DNA of 64,000 nt, from contig JBNGCR010000007.1 in the NCBI GenBank assembly GCA_050045915.1, positions 1 to 64,000 of the forward strand, given 5' to 3'. The stretch comes from Limnospira sp050045915 (GTDB lineage: Bacteria > Cyanobacteriota > Cyanobacteriia > Cyanobacteriales > Microcoleaceae). Shown one piece after another: positions 9,347-19,049 of the stretch; position 1 is the first letter of the stretch; every line of letters begins with the position of its first letter. The notes under the pieces are model-generated. The model saw nothing but the letters and a program-made list of their open reading frames with translations. It was not told where the DNA came from and made no database searches. Both the position numbers and the translations under genes were made by a program.

Positions 9347-9443
9347 GGCCGTTTCATTTTCCCCTAAAAAATGGCCGAGGGAGCAGAGGAAGCAGAGGAA
9401 GCGACCGGGAGAAGAGGGAGATTTTTCGGAATCAAAAGGTATT
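9347..9443. repeat. purine-rich interspersed repeat, copy 1
   Basis: Begins GGCCGTTTCATTTTC, then an AAAAATGG block, a purine-rich stretch of GGAGCAGAGGAA type, and ends with GAGATTTTTCGGAAT and AAAAGGTATTTTTAA. Related copies lie at 19116-19298 and, inverted and interrupted, at about 59540-59792. Here the right-hand terminus is missing. Confidence 0.7.
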
Positions 9444-9511
9444 TTTAAGGGGCTTTGAGTTGTCCCGACTCCCGACTCTCGATTCTCGAGGACCGCGCGC
9501 AGCGCTATATC

Positions 9512-9547
9512 GTTGACTGTTGACTATTGACTATTGACTCTTGACTT
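9512..9547. repeat. TTGACTA-type heptamer tandem repeat in rlmB leader
   Basis: About five imperfect heptamers of TTGACTA type run directly into the rlmB ATG at 9548. No Shine-Dalgarno is seen, so the array forms the leader and also places repeated TTGAC boxes upstream of the gene. Confidence 0.75.
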
Positions 9548-10396
9548 ATGACACCCCGCCCACCTTCCCGCCGCCCCTCCGAAAACCGGGGCAAATCCGC
9601 TCCCTCCCCCTCCCGACCCCGCAACCCCGGCGATCGCCCCGCCGGTGACATCCCCGAAGACGATCTCATCTACGGGCGTCACACCGTCTTGGCAGCCCTA
9701 GAAAATCAGCGCTCCCTGAATCGAATTTGGGCGATCTCCCAACTGCGATCGGACGCCCGTTTTCAACCCCTCCTCCAAGAAGCCAAAGCCCGGGGCGCGA
9801 TCGTCGATGGCGCCAGCTACCAACGCCTCGACCAAATCACCCGGGGGGCCAACCACCAGGGCATCGTCGCCCAAGTCACCCCCTACCGATATTGGGATCT
9901 CGAAACCCTGATCGCCACAGCCAAATCCGCCACCCCCCAACCCGTGCTGGTGGCAGTGGACGGCGTGACTGACCCCCACAACCTCGGGGCGATCGTGCGG
10001 ACTGCCGAAGCGATGGGGACCCAAGGTCTGATCCTGCCCCAGCGGCGGGCCGTCGGGGTGAATGCCACCGTCATGAAAGTGGCCGCAGGCGCCTTGGAAA
10101 TCTTTCCGGTCGCCCGGGTCGTCAATCTCAACCGGGCGCTGACGGAACTGAAATCAGCGGGATTTTGGGTCTACGGCACCGCAGCGGGAGAGTACCCGCC
10201 CCTGCACACCGTCGATTTGACCGGTGCCGCCGTGCTGGTGGCGGGGAGCGAAGGGGAGGGACTCAGCCGAGGCATCGCTCAAAACTGCGACATCCTCGTT
10301 TCCATTCCCCTACGGGGGGCGACCCCGAGCTTGAACGTCTCCGTCGCCACCGGCATGGCCCTGTACGAGCTGTTTCGCCAACGGGGTGCGGATTGA
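9548..10396 (+). CDS. rlmB: 23S rRNA (guanosine-2'-O-)-methyltransferase RlmB / TrmH family
   Basis: SPOUT-fold RNA 2'-O-ribose methyltransferase using SAM. 282 residues. A basic, Pro/Arg/Ser-rich N-terminal extension (about 1-35) precedes the substrate-binding domain (starting IYGRHTVLAALEN near 38). The catalytic domain has the three knot motifs: DPHNLGAIVRTAEAMG, VAGSEGEGLSRG and IPLRGATPSLNVSVATG. The probable target is G2251 in the 23S peptidyl-transferase loop, from family knowledge. It follows mrnC, another 23S maturation gene, with 221 bases of repeats between. Confidence 0.93.
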   Translation: MTPRPPSRRPSENRGKSAPSPSRPRNPGDRPAGDIPEDDLIYGRHTVLAALENQRSLNRIWAISQLRSDARFQPLLQEAKARGAIVDGASYQRLDQITRGANHQGIVAQVTPYRYWDLETLIATAKSATPQPVLVAVDGVTDPHNLGAIVRTAEAMGTQGLILPQRRAVGVNATVMKVAAGALEIFPVARVVNLNRALTELKSAGFWVYGTAAGEYPPLHTVDLTGAAVLVAGSEGEGLSRGIAQNCDILVSIPLRGATPSLNVSVATGMALYELFRQRGAD

Positions 10397-10460
10397 GATT
10401 GAGGCGCGATCGCACTATCCCGCAGTCGGGGAACTCTCCAATAAGTTTGCTAAACTCAAC

Positions 10461-11174
10461 TTAAGGTCGGAGAACCGGTTCTCGGGCCAACACTCCCAAA
10501 TCGACCGATTGGAGTAATTGGTTCCAAGCCGCCGACACCGCCGGATCGTCACCGCGATCGGGCTGTAATTGCGCCAAGATTGACAGGGCATCGTACCAAA
10601 GTTCAGCTTTCAAGTACAGGTTTACTTGCTCCAATGGCGTTCCCTGATTCAACTGAGTGACCAGAGTCGGCTCCAAATCAGTCCGCCGAATTCTGCCTTC
10701 GACGACCACATCTCCGGAGCGATCTTCCGGATCGCAGACAATCGAAAAATACCACTGGTAATCGCGATCGGTTTTTAGCTCGAAATCCGTCCGATTTGAA
10801 GGAATCGTCACGCCGATAATCCCCGATTCTCCTCCAATTTGCAGGGTCTCCTCGTAAACGACTGTGTCATCGGTGCTGTCGAGCAATACAAACTCCCCCA
10901 CCTGGTTTGTTTCCATCGGAGGCAAATAAAAATAGAGCGTCGGAGAACCTTGAGCCGTCAACCCCGTCGCCGTTTTCGGTACGACCGCCATTAAAGGGGT
11001 TTGATTGAAGGTACAGCTCGGGTTCCCACTGCGGGTTCCGCCACCCGCCCGCCGGCCGGGTATGTCGTCGTCAGCTCGAACCCATTCGGCGCCCGGGAGT
11101 GCGAGAAACAGGGTCAGCAACGAGACAGCACCGACTCGGGCGAAGGCAGGCTTCCATATGGGGTTGAATAACAT
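10461..11174 (-). CDS. DUF928 protein
   Basis: 237 residues with an N-terminal signal peptide (about 1-35, ending in WVRADD), a basic-glycine patch (GRRAGGGTR), one Cys in each half (SCTF, IVCDPE) and the DUF928 core, including PTLYFYLPP and YQWYFSIVCD. It should be exported. DUF928 is cyanobacterial with unknown function, and commonly occurs near CHAT-TPR, CHASE2 and two-partner-secretion genes; all three are in this window. A paralogue with the same motifs is at 28483-29343. The gene is divergent from the CHASE2 gene. Confidence 0.88.
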   Translation of the reverse strand: MLFNPIWKPAFARVGAVSLLTLFLALPGAEWVRADDDIPGRRAGGGTRSGNPSCTFNQTPLMAVVPKTATGLTAQGSPTLYFYLPPMETNQVGEFVLLDSTDDTVVYEETLQIGGESGIIGVTIPSNRTDFELKTDRDYQWYFSIVCDPEDRSGDVVVEGRIRRTDLEPTLVTQLNQGTPLEQVNLYLKAELWYDALSILAQLQPDRGDDPAVSAAWNQLLQSVDLGVLAREPVLRP

Positions 11175-11295
11175 AAGCTTGACCAGATTTATCCCTGATT
11201 CGTGTCAGGTTCATTATATCAAAGCAGTTCGCTCCCCAAAATCAGTAAAATTACGGAATATAATTGATCGCGATCACATAAAAAGTCCGGGATCT

Positions 11296-11334
11296 GGGAA
11301 GCCCCGCGTCTTTAGACGGGGGTGAACTGACACC
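11296..11334 (+). repeat. IS200/IS605 right-end-like hairpin, solitary
   Basis: The stretch from GGGAAGCCCCGCGTC, loop TTTA, then GACGGGGG and TGAACTGACA resembles the terminal hairpin at the right end of cyanobacterial IS200/IS605 elements. No transposase or TnpB gene accompanies it. A single hairpin is weak evidence. Confidence 0.35.
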
Positions 11335-11423
11335 CAATTAATAATATTTGATCTTCGGTCACTGTCGAGGTAAACGGGAAGGGGCGATCGTTAAAATTTG
11401 TGCAAAACTGTTAAATTATTGCC

Positions 11424-13976
11424 GTGTTTGTTAAAGTCTTAGTCAAGATTAGATCTCTGTTGCCAAATACTTCAGATTACGGTCATCAGCGAGAAAATGC
11501 CGGCAACCTGTCAGCGAAGCAAGTCGTCACCGTCTTGCTCGCCAGCCTGTTGAGTACCTCCGTTATCTGGGTGATTCGTTCCTTGAGCATCCTTGAGTCC
11601 GTCGAATTGCAGACCTTCGATCGCATGGTGCGGCTGTACGGCAACGGCGACCCCGACCCCCGGCTGACAGTCGTCGCCATCACGGAAACGGATATTCGGG
11701 TCGAGCAGACCTGGCCGTTGCCCGATCGCACCATCGCCGGGGCTCTGGCAACACTGCAACAATATCAACCGAGAGTTATCGGTTTAGACATTTACCGCGA
11801 CGTTCCCCAACCCCCCGGCCATTTCGAGTGGGTCGAACAATTGAAAGCCGACAATCTGATCGCCATCAAACAGGTCGGTGTCGTGTCGCCTCCCCCGTCC
11901 GCTTCCCCCGACCAAATCAGTTTTAACGACTTGGCGATCGACCTCGACAATGCGGTGCGTCGCAACCTGATGTATGCCGAATACGATGGAGAAAAACTTT
12001 ACTCATTTGCGTTGAAAGTCAGCCAAAAATATCTGGAATCCCGACTCGATCGCCCCGTCCCCATCCGAGTCGAACCCGACCTTCTCCGACTCGGCGACAC
12101 CATCTTTCCCACCCTGAAAGCCAACTCCGGCGGCTACCAACTGCCCCCCTCAGAAGTCGGGGGGCGACAAATTTTGATCGATTACCGCTCCGAACAGATC
12201 GCCCGCCTCATCACGCTGACCCAACTGTTGGACGGGGACTTCAATCCCGACTGGATTCGGGATCGAGCCATTTTGATCGGCACGATCGCCCCGAGTTTGA
12301 AAGACCTCTATCCCACCCCCTACAGCGCGGCAAAGACGGAAGATCACATGATGCCAGGGGTCTTGATCCACGCCCAGATGGTCAGCCAAATTCTGGATGT
12401 CGCCTTGGAGGGAAAATCCCTGTTTTGGTTCTGGCCGCAATGGGTCGAGATCTTGTGGCTGTGGGGTTGGTCAATTTTGGGGGGAATTTTGGCGATGCGG
12501 TTCGATCGCCCCCTCTCCCTGGGATTGCTGGGGGGGGCCAGCGCCGTCGCCCTGTGGGTGATTTGCTTTGTCGCATTTATGCAAACCGGGTGGATTCCCC
12601 TGGTTCCCCCCGCCCTGGGCTTGGTAGCCACCGCCGGCATCGTCCTGGCCTACAAAGTCCTCTACGGTTTGTCCTACGACCCGCTGACGGGTTTGCCCAA
12701 CCGGATCTTGCTCAACCAACAAATCCGGCATCTCAGCCGCACCCGAAGCGCCAATCCCGCCCAAATCGCCCTGTTGTTCTTGGATCTCGATCGCTTCCGA
12801 ATCATCAACGAGGGATTCGGACATCAAATCGGCGATCGCCTGATCCTCTCGACGAGCCACCGCCTCAAAACCTGCCTGCCCCCCCAGACCTTTTTGGCCC
12901 GGGTGGGGGGGGACGAATTCGCGATTCTCATGTCCGGCGTAGAAAATAGCGAGGAGGCGATCGCCCTGGCCCACCGGGTGCAAAAAATCCTCGCGGCTCC
13001 CTTCAATCTCGGCGGCCCTGAAATGTACACCACCGCCAGCATCGGCATCGCCTGCAGCCCCCCCTCGCAAGAATTGGCGGCTCAAGACCTACTGCGCGAC
13101 GCCCACACCGCCATGTATCGGGCCAAAGCTCTGGGCCAGGGCCGCCACGAAATCTTTATCTCCACCATGCACACCCAGGCCTTGCAGCAGTTGGAGTTGG
13201 AGTCGGATTTGAGAGAGGCCATCAAAAACCGGGAATTTCAGCTCCACTACCAACCTATCATCAACCTGAGAACGGAGCAGATCGTCGGATTTGAAGCCTT
13301 GGTGCGCTGGATCTCCCCCAAACGGGGATTCGTCTCCCCGGGAGAATTTATCCCCCTTTCCGAAGACACCGGGTTAATTATTCCCTTGGGGGAGTGGATT
13401 CTGGAACAAGGGTGCAACCAGCTCGCCGCGTGGCACGAAAAATATCCCCGCATTCCCCCTTTCGTTTTGAGTATCAATCTTTCCACCCGCCAACTGTCTC
13501 AGCCCAACTTGGTGGCCTGCGTCGATCGCATCCTCGACCGCAGCGGTGTCAACCGCGAGTCTATCAAATTGGAAATTACCGAAAGTGCGATCATGGATGA
13601 TGTAGATGAGGCGATCGCGCTCTTAGAACAATTAAAAACCCTAGGAATCAAACTCAGCATGGACGATTTCGGGACCGGTTACTCCTCCCTGAGTTACCTG
13701 CACCGCTTCCCGATGGACACCCTGAAAGTCGATCAATCGTTTATCCGCCGGATGGACGAGAGCCGGGAGAATACGGAAATCGTCAAAACCATCATCATGC
13801 TCGGACACAATCTGAAGATGGATGTGGTCGCTGAAGGGATCGAAACAGAACAAAATGTCAAACTTCTCCAGACCCTGAAGTGCGAATACGGACAAGGATA
13901 CTATTTCTCGAAGCCCCTGCCGGTTGAAGCTGTAGAAAAACTGTTGACTTGCACCCCTGATTTCCAGTTTCCGTGA
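11424..13976 (+). CDS. CHASE2 sensor - GGDEF - EAL cyclic-di-GMP enzyme
   Basis: An 850-residue inner-membrane signalling protein. One helix near 30-50 and three at about 335-420 flank an extracytoplasmic CHASE2 domain (about 55-320). The GGDEF domain (about 430-590) has an intact RVGGDEF. The EAL domain (about 600-845) has FEALVRW, DDFGTGYSSL and DVVAEGIET. Both catalytic signatures are intact, so it could make and break c-di-GMP; no RxxD inhibitory site is seen before GGDEF. GTG at 11424 is the chosen start; no ATG fits before the first helix. The 3' end lies only 7 bases from the convergent metalloprotease. CHASE2 ligand unknown. Confidence 0.92.
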   Translation: MFVKVLVKIRSLLPNTSDYGHQRENAGNLSAKQVVTVLLASLLSTSVIWVIRSLSILESVELQTFDRMVRLYGNGDPDPRLTVVAITETDIRVEQTWPLPDRTIAGALATLQQYQPRVIGLDIYRDVPQPPGHFEWVEQLKADNLIAIKQVGVVSPPPSASPDQISFNDLAIDLDNAVRRNLMYAEYDGEKLYSFALKVSQKYLESRLDRPVPIRVEPDLLRLGDTIFPTLKANSGGYQLPPSEVGGRQILIDYRSEQIARLITLTQLLDGDFNPDWIRDRAILIGTIAPSLKDLYPTPYSAAKTEDHMMPGVLIHAQMVSQILDVALEGKSLFWFWPQWVEILWLWGWSILGGILAMRFDRPLSLGLLGGASAVALWVICFVAFMQTGWIPLVPPALGLVATAGIVLAYKVLYGLSYDPLTGLPNRILLNQQIRHLSRTRSANPAQIALLFLDLDRFRIINEGFGHQIGDRLILSTSHRLKTCLPPQTFLARVGGDEFAILMSGVENSEEAIALAHRVQKILAAPFNLGGPEMYTTASIGIACSPPSQELAAQDLLRDAHTAMYRAKALGQGRHEIFISTMHTQALQQLELESDLREAIKNREFQLHYQPIINLRTEQIVGFEALVRWISPKRGFVSPGEFIPLSEDTGLIIPLGEWILEQGCNQLAAWHEKYPRIPPFVLSINLSTRQLSQPNLVACVDRILDRSGVNRESIKLEITESAIMDDVDEAIALLEQLKTLGIKLSMDDFGTGYSSLSYLHRFPMDTLKVDQSFIRRMDESRENTEIVKTIIMLGHNLKMDVVAEGIETEQNVKLLQTLKCEYGQGYYFSKPLPVEAVEKLLTCTPDFQFP

Positions 13977-13983
13977 GAATCGG

Positions 13984-15453
13984 TTACGACCCTTTGCCGT
14001 GGCGCTTCCGCAAGGTGCCGAAGCCCAAAGCTCCCAAACCGAGGAGTCCCATCACCGAGGTCGGTTCCGGCACGGACACCATTTCGCCGCTCCCGGACTC
14101 CGCCGGATTGGGGGACGTGGAATCCGGGTCGAGGGATGAAAAATACTGGGTATTGGGGGTTCCGTCATCGGTCTGCATCCACCATCTCCAGTTCCCGACA
14201 GACCAACGATTCCACCAACCGCTCATCCAACTCATCAAGGTGTCGGTCCCCTGTTTGCCTTGCATCGTCCGATTCGGACTATTGCCGCGACTCAGGTTCG
14301 ACAACTCCAAATCCCACCCCGTCACGTCCAGCAATTGGCGATCGATGGCGCTGATATCCAGGATTTGACCTTTTTGGAGGGTGGGGTGCATGATTCCCAG
14401 GGGATTGTCCTGTTTTTCCCAGTGGCTCGTTTGGTAGCCGTCCCCGCTGGCCCTGACACCGCCGGCAAAGTTCCCCAGGTTGGTTGCCCCCCCGTCCAGG
14501 GAAAAATACTTGCCGGTGCCGCCGGTCCAATCAAATACGTTGGCATCTCGGCTGGTTTCGGAGTGGCGGAACAGATCCAGGGTGCTGACATAGGTGAGGT
14601 CGGTTTCTTGGACGGGGGCCCCCTCGCCACTGTCAGCCAGCATATACAGCAGGTTCGCCGTGTCGATGCCGCTCACGAAGCCGAGGGAGTGGCCGATTTC
14701 GTGGAGGGCGACGCTCATGAAGTCGAGTTTGCCGTTGGCGATCGCGACATTATTATTGTAGACCCGGGAGAAATCCCAAATGTCCGAGTTGCTCAGAACG
14801 TTGCTGTTCATGGCGATCTCGGAGTCGAAGGCGACGGTGTTATCGTAACCGGGCATCAGTCCCAGGGCTTTGGCGTTGGCCCTTGTCAGCCAGATGGTGC
14901 GGTTGTTGGCGTTGCCGTTGTCGTCGAGGACGATTCCGCTGCCGTCGGTGCGATCGCGCAACATTCCGAAGGTTTCGGTACTCAATGCGATCGCCTCCCG
15001 GTTCAGCCTGAGAACTTGGCTGAGGGTGAGTTGGGAGATATCCGCCAAGCCGAATCGGTCGAGAATCGCCGCGATCCCGGTATCATCTTCGTCGAACTGC
15101 AAAGTTTTGAACGCCCTCAGATCGTCTTCCGAAGTGATATCCCGGAAAATGCGATTCAGATATTGGTTGTAGCTGACTTCCACCATCTCGGGACGGGCGC
15201 CCCCCAACACCGTGTCGCTTGCCATTTGATCGTACTTGACGAAGATGTTGATCTCGACATCATCGTAGAGGATGGAAGACCAAATGTCACCGGCGCGATC
15301 GAAAGCGTCCGCGATTTCCTGGGAGGTTCCAAAATCGTGGACGAAGTTGAAAGTCGCCGCCTGCCCCGGGGAAGCCAGGGCGATACCTGAAACGACACAA
15401 AGCAGATGTAACGGTATCTTTTTCAATTTTAGCTTCGGTTTTAGTTTAATCAT
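13984..15453 (-). CDS. secreted zinc metalloprotease with PEP-CTERM anchor
   Basis: A 489-residue exported protein. It has a signal peptide (about 1-32, ending ASPGQAA), and a zinc-binding motif HEIGHSLGF (HExxHxxGF, metzincin type) near residue 250 with preceding MSVAL. The C-terminus reads VPEPTSVMGLLGLGALGF followed by basic residues, a PEP-CTERM sorting signal processed by exosortase. It is probably cell-envelope associated. The sequence resembles the NF038122 metalloprotease family. It sits next to the TpsA exoprotein gene, divergent from it, so a role in surface-protein processing is possible but not shown. Confidence 0.88.
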   Translation of the reverse strand: MIKLKPKLKLKKIPLHLLCVVSGIALASPGQAATFNFVHDFGTSQEIADAFDRAGDIWSSILYDDVEINIFVKYDQMASDTVLGGARPEMVEVSYNQYLNRIFRDITSEDDLRAFKTLQFDEDDTGIAAILDRFGLADISQLTLSQVLRLNREAIALSTETFGMLRDRTDGSGIVLDDNGNANNRTIWLTRANAKALGLMPGYDNTVAFDSEIAMNSNVLSNSDIWDFSRVYNNNVAIANGKLDFMSVALHEIGHSLGFVSGIDTANLLYMLADSGEGAPVQETDLTYVSTLDLFRHSETSRDANVFDWTGGTGKYFSLDGGATNLGNFAGGVRASGDGYQTSHWEKQDNPLGIMHPTLQKGQILDISAIDRQLLDVTGWDLELSNLSRGNSPNRTMQGKQGTDTLMSWMSGWWNRWSVGNWRWWMQTDDGTPNTQYFSSLDPDSTSPNPAESGSGEMVSVPEPTSVMGLLGLGALGFGTLRKRHGKGS

Positions 15454-15801
15454 TCTGGATAACTTTTGTTAGAGTTACGAACAGCTCGGACTTCTTTACT
15501 TTAGCTCACAAATTGCTCGATCCGCCCCATCTATACCCCCTATTTCAAATGATTTTACCCAACTTTTACAATTTGTAAACACATGGAATTGGATGACAGA
15601 AAAATCCGAGGTGATCCGTGAAAACCCGGAATATTTACCAGAGCTTTACACGGAAGAAGGGATTTTTATACAATTTTCATAAACGGCGATCGCTTTCCTG
15701 GCTATATGCAGTCAGACATCACATCTAATTTTTTGATATACTTCCCTGTAGAATTCAATACCAATCCCATGCCCGACGAATCCAAGGGAGAACAATCTCG
15801 A
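15454..15801. other. divergent promoter region between metalloprotease and tpsA
   Basis: About 350 bases, A/T-richer than the genes on either side. The tpsA reading frame is open through its right end: ATGs at 15706 and 15769 are in frame with 15802 but lie before the signal peptide. No repeat or RNA gene was recognised. Confidence 0.45.
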
Positions 15802-18800
15802 ATGCCGAACTCTACGACTCGCCTGGTATTCGGGGTGTTCTCATCCGTCCTCCTGTCGGCCTTCCCCGCCCAGGGGCAGCCCATCCAAGCCGATACGACC
15901 CTGACTCCCAACAATACCGTCGTCGTCCCCCTCGAACCCGATATCTACGGCATCACCGGGGGAACGGAAGCCGGACAAAACCTCTTCCACAGTTTTCGGG
16001 AATTTTCGGTTCCCGAAGTCGGGGGTGCGGTCTTCTTCAACGACAATCCCGCCATTCAAAATGTGATCGGCCGGGTGACGGGTTCCTCAATTTCAGCGAT
16101 CGAAGGATTCATCGAAGCCGCGGGGGGTTCGCCCAATTTCAATCTATTTCTCCTCAACCCCAACGGGATCGTTTTCGGCCCCAACGCCAGTTTGAATGTC
16201 GGGGGCGCCTTCGTCGCCACCACCGCAGATAGCCTGGTTTTCGACAATGGCGGGGAGTTCAGCGCGGCGAATCCCCAACCGCCCCTGTTGAGAGTCAACG
16301 TCCCCCTCGGACTCCAGTTCGGACAAAACCCCGGCCCGATTTTAGTTCAGGGGGCGGGGTTGCCCGGGCCTCCCAACCTGATCCCCCAGGGCAATACGTT
16401 CGCCCTGGTGGGGGGAAATGTCACGTTGCAGGGGGCCGCTTTGGCGGCGCCGGACGGACGCATCGAGGTGGGGAGTGTCGGTGGCGGGGGGCGCGTGGCT
16501 TTGACGCCCCATCCCCAGGGATTTGAGTTCCGGTATGCACCTGGGCAGAATTTACAGGCGATTCGACTCCAGGAGGCTTTGCTCGATGCCAGCGGGCCGA
16601 ATGGGGGGGGAAGTATTCAACTTCGGGGAAATACGATCGCGATCGACAATTCCGGAATCTTCGTCGCGCCCTCCCCGATGGCGACTCAACCGGGGGGCGA
16701 CATCACCCTCCACGCCGATCGCGTTTTGACGGTGGAAAATGGCTCGGCTGTCCAAACCATCACCTCGGGTCTGGCCGCGGGGGGAAACATCCGCCTGCAA
16801 GCAGAAACGGTGAACGTCCGCAACGGATTGTTGCCTCCGCCGGGAAGTCCCCCCGACACCCCACCCACCCCCACCCAGGTGGCGGCGGAAACCGAAGGGA
16901 CGGGACGGGGCGGAAATTTGGCAGTTGTAACCGATCTCCTCCAAGTCGATAACTTCGCGCTGATGGGGACGGAAACCCGAAGCTCGGGGCGGGGGGGAGA
17001 TGTCACCATCGCAGCGCGGCGGTTGGGGGTCAACAATTCCCAGATCGGCGCCAACAGTTTGGGCGGCGGCGATACCGGGAATCTCACCGTCAATGTCTCG
17101 GAGGCGATCGAATTGCGGGGCAATCTCGGCCGTTTGATTACAGAAACCGGTGCCGGAGGGACTCCCGGCAATATTGTTGTCAATACGGGACAACTCAACA
17201 TCCAAGGCGGAGCCGGAATCGCCACATCCACTTCCACCTCAACATCCGGACTCCAGGGGAACGTGCGGATCTCGGCAACGGAAATTAATATAGAGGGCGT
17301 TTCCCGCGAAGGCACGCCCAGCAGCATCACGACCCGAGTGGAGCCGGGAAGTACGGCTAAAGGCGGTGATGTCGCCATCGAAACGGAAGTGTTGCAAATC
17401 CGCGATCGCGCCCTCATTAATACCAGCACGGCGGACGGGGGTTCGGGAGCTCCTTCCGGGACGATTTCCATCACCGCCCGCGATCGCATCGACATCCAGG
17501 GCGATCTCGGACCCGACGACCTCCCGACGGGGTTATTCAGCCAGGTCGAACCCGGGGCGATCGGTCGGGGCGGCAACATTTTCCTCAATACGAACCGATT
17601 GAACCTACAAGGGGGCGGAGCGACCATTTCCAGCTCCACCGGAGGACTCGGAAGCGGGGGCGACATAGCTATTCAAACCGGAGAACTCCGAGTCGGCGGC
17701 GGGGCGCAGATCGCCGCGGCTACCCTCGGCGAAGCCCCCGGGGGAACCATCGACGTGATTTCGGAATCGGTTCGACTCGCCGGCATCTCCGCCGACACCC
17801 AAAGTCCCAGCGGATTATTCACCTCCACCGGAACCCCCGATCGCCCCGGGGAAGGGACAGCCCGGGCGGGCAGCATCCGAGTCCGAACCGGACAACTGCA
17901 AATCTCCGACGGCGCCCGTATCTCCGCCTCCAGCCAAAACCGGGGATTGGGCGGAACCGTCGCGGTGAACGCCTCCGAACGGGTAGAACTGACCGGAACC
18001 TCCGCCGACGGCTTTTTCCGCAGCGGTATCTTTGCCGAAGGCCGCAGTTCCGGTCAGGCGGGAAATATCAGTGTCGCCACCCCCAACTTGCAACTCGATC
18101 GCGGCGCGACTATCACCGCCGAAACCGCCTCGGACGACGGGGGAAATCTCAACCTCCAGGTGGGAGATACCCTGGAATTGCGCCGCGGCAGTACCATCTC
18201 AGCAACGGCGGGACTGGCCAGCGGCCTGGGAAATGGCGGCAACATCGATATCGTTACCCAGTATCTCTTCGCCCTCCCCGAGGAAAATAGCGATATCACC
18301 GCCAACGCCTTTTTCGGGCGGGGGGGCAATATCGATATCACCGCCGAGGGGATCTTCGGCATCGAGTTCCGGGAACAGCCCACCCCCCTGAGCGATATTA
18401 CCGTCAGTTCCGCCTTCGGGGTGGATGGGGTCGTTACTATCAACAACCCCGACACCGACCCGAATCAAGGTTTGGTGGATCTGCCCGATCGCCCCATCGA
18501 CCCCACCCGACTCGTCGCCCAGGATTGCCGCCAGATTCCCGGATTTGCCGACAACCGATTCATCATCACCGGCCGGGGCGGCCTGCCCCCCAACCCGTCC
18601 GACGTTTCTAGTTTTCAGACACCATTAGAAGACTTGGGCGAAATTGCATTAGAAGAACGAGATTCCGTCACAACCCGCAACACCGAAGCATCGCCCCCCA
18701 AGACTTCTATTGCTCCTCCCGTCGAAGCCCGAGGATGGGTCGTCCATCCCGATGGTAAAGTTATCCTAGTCGCCCACGCCTCCGGTCAACCCGTCTCCAT

Positions 18801-18840
18801 CCCCTGGCTGGCTCCTCAATGTCGAACAATTAACAATTAA
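15802..18840 (+). CDS. two-partner secretion exoprotein (TpsA), filamentous haemagglutinin type
   Basis: From ATG 15802 the protein has 1012 residues: a signal peptide (about 1-25, cut after AQG), then the TPS secretion domain (about 30-290) with the family motif NPNGIVFG at about 119-126. A long Gly/Asn-rich parallel beta-helix follows, with repeats of GRGGNI / GGDVAI type. The C-terminal tail has ARGWVVHPDGKVILVA, common in cyanobacterial members. In-frame ATGs at 15706 and 15769 would only add sequence before the signal peptide. It is probably secreted through the outer membrane by a TpsB such as the one at 26627-28408 and acts at the cell surface, perhaps in adhesion or aggregation. The CHAT-TPR gene follows on the same strand. 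Confidence 0.92.
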   Translation: MPNSTTRLVFGVFSSVLLSAFPAQGQPIQADTTLTPNNTVVVPLEPDIYGITGGTEAGQNLFHSFREFSVPEVGGAVFFNDNPAIQNVIGRVTGSSISAIEGFIEAAGGSPNFNLFLLNPNGIVFGPNASLNVGGAFVATTADSLVFDNGGEFSAANPQPPLLRVNVPLGLQFGQNPGPILVQGAGLPGPPNLIPQGNTFALVGGNVTLQGAALAAPDGRIEVGSVGGGGRVALTPHPQGFEFRYAPGQNLQAIRLQEALLDASGPNGGGSIQLRGNTIAIDNSGIFVAPSPMATQPGGDITLHADRVLTVENGSAVQTITSGLAAGGNIRLQAETVNVRNGLLPPPGSPPDTPPTPTQVAAETEGTGRGGNLAVVTDLLQVDNFALMGTETRSSGRGGDVTIAARRLGVNNSQIGANSLGGGDTGNLTVNVSEAIELRGNLGRLITETGAGGTPGNIVVNTGQLNIQGGAGIATSTSTSTSGLQGNVRISATEINIEGVSREGTPSSITTRVEPGSTAKGGDVAIETEVLQIRDRALINTSTADGGSGAPSGTISITARDRIDIQGDLGPDDLPTGLFSQVEPGAIGRGGNIFLNTNRLNLQGGGATISSSTGGLGSGGDIAIQTGELRVGGGAQIAAATLGEAPGGTIDVISESVRLAGISADTQSPSGLFTSTGTPDRPGEGTARAGSIRVRTGQLQISDGARISASSQNRGLGGTVAVNASERVELTGTSADGFFRSGIFAEGRSSGQAGNISVATPNLQLDRGATITAETASDDGGNLNLQVGDTLELRRGSTISATAGLASGLGNGGNIDIVTQYLFALPEENSDITANAFFGRGGNIDITAEGIFGIEFREQPTPLSDITVSSAFGVDGVVTINNPDTDPNQGLVDLPDRPIDPTRLVAQDCRQIPGFADNRFIITGRGGLPPNPSDVSSFQTPLEDLGEIALEERDSVTTRNTEASPPKTSIAPPVEARGWVVHPDGKVILVAHASGQPVSIPWLAPQCRTINN

Positions 18841-18983
18841 TCATTGATAATTGATAATTATGAAAGATAATGTTGTGAAGGATAAGTCGTTTTTGTTTGC
18901 GTTGCGGATTGTTAGATTGACGCGATATCTGAATATTGTTAATTACAGCAATTTTCAAGTCTGTGAGGTACGCTGGCAAATTC

Positions 18984-19027
18984 AAAGTCCCCCTTGTGAA
19001 GGGGGATTTAGGGGGATCGTCCGTATC
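18984..19027. repeat. 44-base hairpin repeat, copy 1
   Basis: Contains CCCCCTT-GTG-AAGGGGG followed by ATTTAGGGGGATCGTCCG. A second copy at 41077-41120 differs only in the hairpin loop (TTA instead of GTG), so the stem is preserved. It lies downstream of tpsA. Confidence 0.85.
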
Positions 19028-19049
19028 GTATTGGATCGAAAACTGCTAT